From contig NZ_JAAEHL010000010.1 in NCBI RefSeq assembly GCF_010614725.1, positions 1-64,000 of the forward strand: 64,000 nucleotides of DNA, given 5' to 3'. Each line of letters begins with the position of its first letter. Positions within the stretch are counted from its first letter, which is position 1. Positions 62,301 through 64,000 of the stretch are shown here, in pieces. Under the pieces are notes generated by a model. It was not told where the DNA came from. It made no database searches and saw only the letters and a list, made by a program, of their open reading frames with translations. Origin of the DNA: Flavobacterium ajazii. GTDB taxonomy: Bacteria > Bacteroidota > Bacteroidia > Flavobacteriales > Flavobacteriaceae. The position numbers were made by a program, and so were the translations under genes.

Positions 62301-63832
62301 GAATCATTTACAAGTTTCAGCTTTCGCAAATCAGAATTCTCTACATTAATGTGAAAATCATATTTATTTTCACGCTTGCTTAAATCAACCAATCCGTCAA
62401 AATCCAGATTCAGATTTGGATCGTTAATAGCTACTTTTCCTTTATAATAAGGCAGTTTAAAATTACCGTTTACAACAATATTATTATAAGTGTATTTATT
62501 ATAATCCAGTTTCGAAATATCTCCCTTTATGACTGTATTCAAATACTTCTTAGAAAAACCAACTCCGTCAACATCTAAATTTAAGGTCGTTTTGCCAATA
62601 TCTTTTCGCTGTAAAAATGTTCCGATATCAAAATTATTAAGAACAATATTCCCTGAATAGGAAGCTTTGTCAATAAAATCAATATTATTCATATGCAGAT
62701 CGACCTCTCCGTTTCCTAAGTCGGTAGCCATTTTGAACTTCGATTCCAAATCTGTTGTTGATACTTTTATAGCACCTACAATATTGAATTTACCTATTTT
62801 TTTGAGATCCTTTGGAAGGCTTTTCCCTAAAACACCTGGCAGTAGAACTACTAAATTATCATAGCTCGCAACCAGTTTATCAAATTTCCCATCCATGGAA
62901 AACTTTTGAGTCTTGCTTCCCAAAAGGTTTTTGAAATTGATATTCCCAACAATCCTTGTTCCGTTTGTATCACTTAATCTTAAACGCTTCAGATTAAGAT
63001 TATTCAACGGACCTTCAATTTTGGTTTTAACCTTAAAATGCTGATTTTTACCTAAGCCATCATAGAAATAGCGAATATCGTTTGAAGCTAATGAAGCCGA
63101 ATCTAATGCGACATCGAACCTAACTTTATCCGTGAATTCTAAAAAATCTTTGACTTTATAATTTAAAATCGCCTTTCCATAAATGGTAGACCTTTTGGTT
63201 GTTATAGCTAAATTTTCGAGTTTTATCTGTTTTTTGGTATAACTAAACTTAGAACTCAGATTTGAAACATACAAACCTCTATGATCTAAGAAAGAGAATC
63301 TATGAATATTGGTATTAATTTCAGAACCATATATTTTAAATTCACTGATATAAGTATTCAGTTTTTTAAAATCTATAATTTTCGGAGTCCTTTTATTTTC
63401 GTCAATTGCAGAAAATGAACCTTGAGAAATATATGCATTTTTAGCTGTTAAGAGAAAGTGTTTATTCGATTTGATAGGTTTTCCCGATTCAAATAATCGT
63501 ATAAAAACGTTGATATTATTTTCATCTTCATTTTTATACGTTTTCAGATTAAAAATCAAACCCGTCAGGCGGACATCTCCAAAAATAAGGTCTCCATCTA
63601 ACAACCGGGTTATACTTAAAATATCAGTGGTAATAATATCCGAATAAATCAGCGTTTTTTTATGATGGTCTAAAATCAATACTTTTTTGAGTTTAACTCC
63701 ACCAAAAATATTTATGGCTACTTTGTCAATACTGATATTGGTTTTAAAATCAGTATTCAGTGTTTCGGTAATATATTTTGCAATTTTGGTCTGTACAACA
63801 GGCAGGGATAAAACAATCACCAGTACAAACAA
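59342..63832 (-). CDS. tamB: Translocation and assembly module protein TamB
   Basis: 1496 residues from TTG at 63832. A hydrophobic N-terminal anchor (FVLVIVLSLPVVQTKIAKYITE), then an extended beta-taco body of repeating strands, and a C-terminal TamB domain (about 1050-1440; GTYNFKYGGLIDKKFAVRKGG, QYRINEDGTANLRLF in parts), closing with a Lys/Glu/Gln-rich tail. It bridges the inner and outer membranes for lipid transport and barrel assembly. The upstream frame stays open to 63958 and encodes basic and hydrophobic residues that look like the true start of the anchor, without any ATG, GTG or TTG; see findings. Confidence 0.88.
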   Translation of the reverse strand: MFVLVIVLSLPVVQTKIAKYITETLNTDFKTNISIDKVAINIFGGVKLKKVLILDHHKKTLIYSDIITTDILSITRLLDGDLIFGDVRLTGLIFNLKTYKNEDENNINVFIRLFESGKPIKSNKHFLLTAKNAYISQGSFSAIDENKRTPKIIDFKKLNTYISEFKIYGSEINTNIHRFSFLDHRGLYVSNLSSKFSYTKKQIKLENLAITTKRSTIYGKAILNYKVKDFLEFTDKVRFDVALDSASLASNDIRYFYDGLGKNQHFKVKTKIEGPLNNLNLKRLRLSDTNGTRIVGNINFKNLLGSKTQKFSMDGKFDKLVASYDNLVVLLPGVLGKSLPKDLKKIGKFNIVGAIKVSTTDLESKFKMATDLGNGEVDLHMNNIDFIDKASYSGNIVLNNFDIGTFLQRKDIGKTTLNLDVDGVGFSKKYLNTVIKGDISKLDYNKYTYNNIVVNGNFKLPYYKGKVAINDPNLNLDFDGLVDLSKRENKYDFHINVENSDLRKLKLVNDSISNFTGDAVVELSGNSLQNLHGNIYIKDAVYQNPKSTYVFDEVTINSSFDSDRLRTITVNSTDVVDGKIVGKFQFDQLGKLVMNSVGSLYTNYKPYKVAKGQFLRFNFHVYNKVVEMLYPNIEIDSSTVLRGRIDADKHEFKFRFNSKKITAEKNTFDNIRINIDNKNPLYNAFIELDSIKTPYYKIRDFNLINVTSKDTLFVRSEFKGGNKGEDYFNLNLYHTIDKNKNNIVGIHKSEMKFKDYLWYLNEDEEDDNQVVFDQRFKNFTIDNIVLSHENQKIDLNGVIKGTNYKDLVMNFEDVDINKITPLNDKFVVNGNLNGNISFKQNKNIYQPTATIEIDNLNLNKIDLGTLKFDISGDETFKKFTINSSVKNNFAESFKAEGSFAIQNKETFLDLNLKLDNFNLAALSTIGGDVLSNIRGSVSGNAAIVGNLKKPDVNGRLYVEKAGMTVTYLNTDYELNNRTVVDLTNEKFLFRNNQLTDTKFKTKGLLNGSIEHKNFGDWKLDLTITSKRLLALDTKDSEDAAYFGTAFINGTASVKGPTEALFIKVDAKSEKGTEIKIPISNVQSDGDKNFIHFVTPKEKFNLSKGIAERTRDYKGLELEFDFDITPDAQIEVILDRDSGHGMKGRGHGSLLFQINTLGKFNMWGDFQAYEGTYNFKYGGLIDKKFAVRKGGSIIWEGNPMKAQLNLEAVYTTIANPAVLLENSSFNKKVPVEVVIGLRGDLTNPEPNFDIQFPSVSSVLKSEIQYKLDDKDIRQTQALYLLSTGSFMSTDGFSQGDFSGTLSETAMSLLGGIIQSDSEKFNLNFNYVSADRRIGQEADGRVEATVSSQINEKITINGKVGVPVGGINESAIVGNIEVQYRINEDGTANLRLFNKENDINYIGQGIGYTQGVGISYEVDFDTFSELVNKIFKKHKIGKVTKSSNDIPDSSLNPDYLNFTNKKKEAEDRKKSEEKKKEEEKKQQQKGNNEGVIPDDNDF

Positions 63833-64000
63833 TAGTAAGATTAACCCAATTAGGGTTTTAGATATTGCTTTTTGTACTTTTTTGATAACTGTTTTAATTT
63901 TAATTCTTTTTAAATTTATTTTGAACGGACAAAGAACGACTGTTTTGATAAAAATTCTTTAATTTTGACTCCTTCTTTACAATCAAAAAAAGTTAAAAAT
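63833..64000. promoter_or_regulatory. Upstream region of tamB with a divergent -7 box
   Basis: A perfect TAnnTTTG on the plus strand (TAATTTTG, 63960-63967) suggests a plus-strand gene beginning just right of the window. In many flavobacteria tsaD is divergent from tamB (from memory). The minus strand of 63833-63958 is probably coding for the tamB N-terminus. Confidence 0.35.

Noticed and set aside
63687..63962. 91-codon plus-strand frame at the window end
   Set aside because: Antisense to the tamB start and its likely N-terminal extension; no domain seen.

Overview
The window reads as chromosomal DNA of a Flavobacterium-like member of the Bacteroidota. Supporting signs are AT-rich sequence, many Bacteroidota-type promoter -7 boxes (TAnnTTTG), weak Shine-Dalgarno sequences, a type IX secretion/gliding cluster (SprB-like adhesin, SprF/PorP, OmpA protein), a SusC/SusD polysaccharide-utilisation locus, bacillithiol synthesis (BshA), PyrR, and a Bacteroidota-style LptD and TamB. 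No tRNA, rRNA, CRISPR, prophage or intact insertion sequence was seen. The one clear RNA gene is the SRP RNA at 33071-33163.

Layout. 1-4943: 3' end of a giant repetitive T9SS-exported adhesin, then sprF-like and OmpA-like genes in one operon. 5061-10913: minus-strand housekeeping genes (CAP lipoprotein, pdxH, rnz with a small partner, pyrB, pyrR, a DUF418 membrane protein). 10914-11577: a gene-free, palindrome-rich repeat element. 11578-16231: methyltransferase, a tiny lipoprotein, an ABC-F ATPase, a thioredoxin-like lipoprotein and a solitary RhuM-family gene. 16516-30405: a chitin/GlcNAc utilisation locus (GH20 hexosaminidase, NagB fused to a PIG-L deacetylase domain, GH18 lipoprotein, SusD, SusC, LytS-type kinase, LytTR regulator, sugar MFS transporter). 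30497-39086: fructose-6-phosphate aldolase-like enzyme, SDR, SRP RNA, glutaminyl cyclase, hutI and hutG, a coiled-coil membrane protein and an RhlE-like helicase. 39083-47082: TPR hybrid kinase, dicarboxylate symporter, aroC, LpxH-like phosphatase, small envelope proteins, bshA. 47471-55652: an envelope operon (amidase, MCE protein, two Fe-S proteins, a conserved small protein) divergent from lptD-ridA. 55633-59063: mgsA, GlcNAc kinase, gap and pfkA. 59342-end: TamB.

How it fits together. The GH18 and GH20 enzymes would release GlcNAc from chitin-type glycans, SusCD would take up the oligomers, the MFS protein would carry the sugar across the inner membrane, and the kinase at 56017 with the NagB fusion would feed fructose-6-phosphate to PfkA and GAPDH. 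The most striking non-coding signal is a gap-free conserved block of about 67 bp upstream of both nagB (20791-20857) and susC (26813-26879). It carries two direct repeats (GTTCGT and GTTTGT in the direction of transcription) exactly 21 bp apart, a spacing expected of LytTR-family sites, just upstream of a -7 box at identical distance in both places. A LytTR regulator is encoded in the same locus, so these are proposed as its operators. All comparisons here were made by eye; no search was run.
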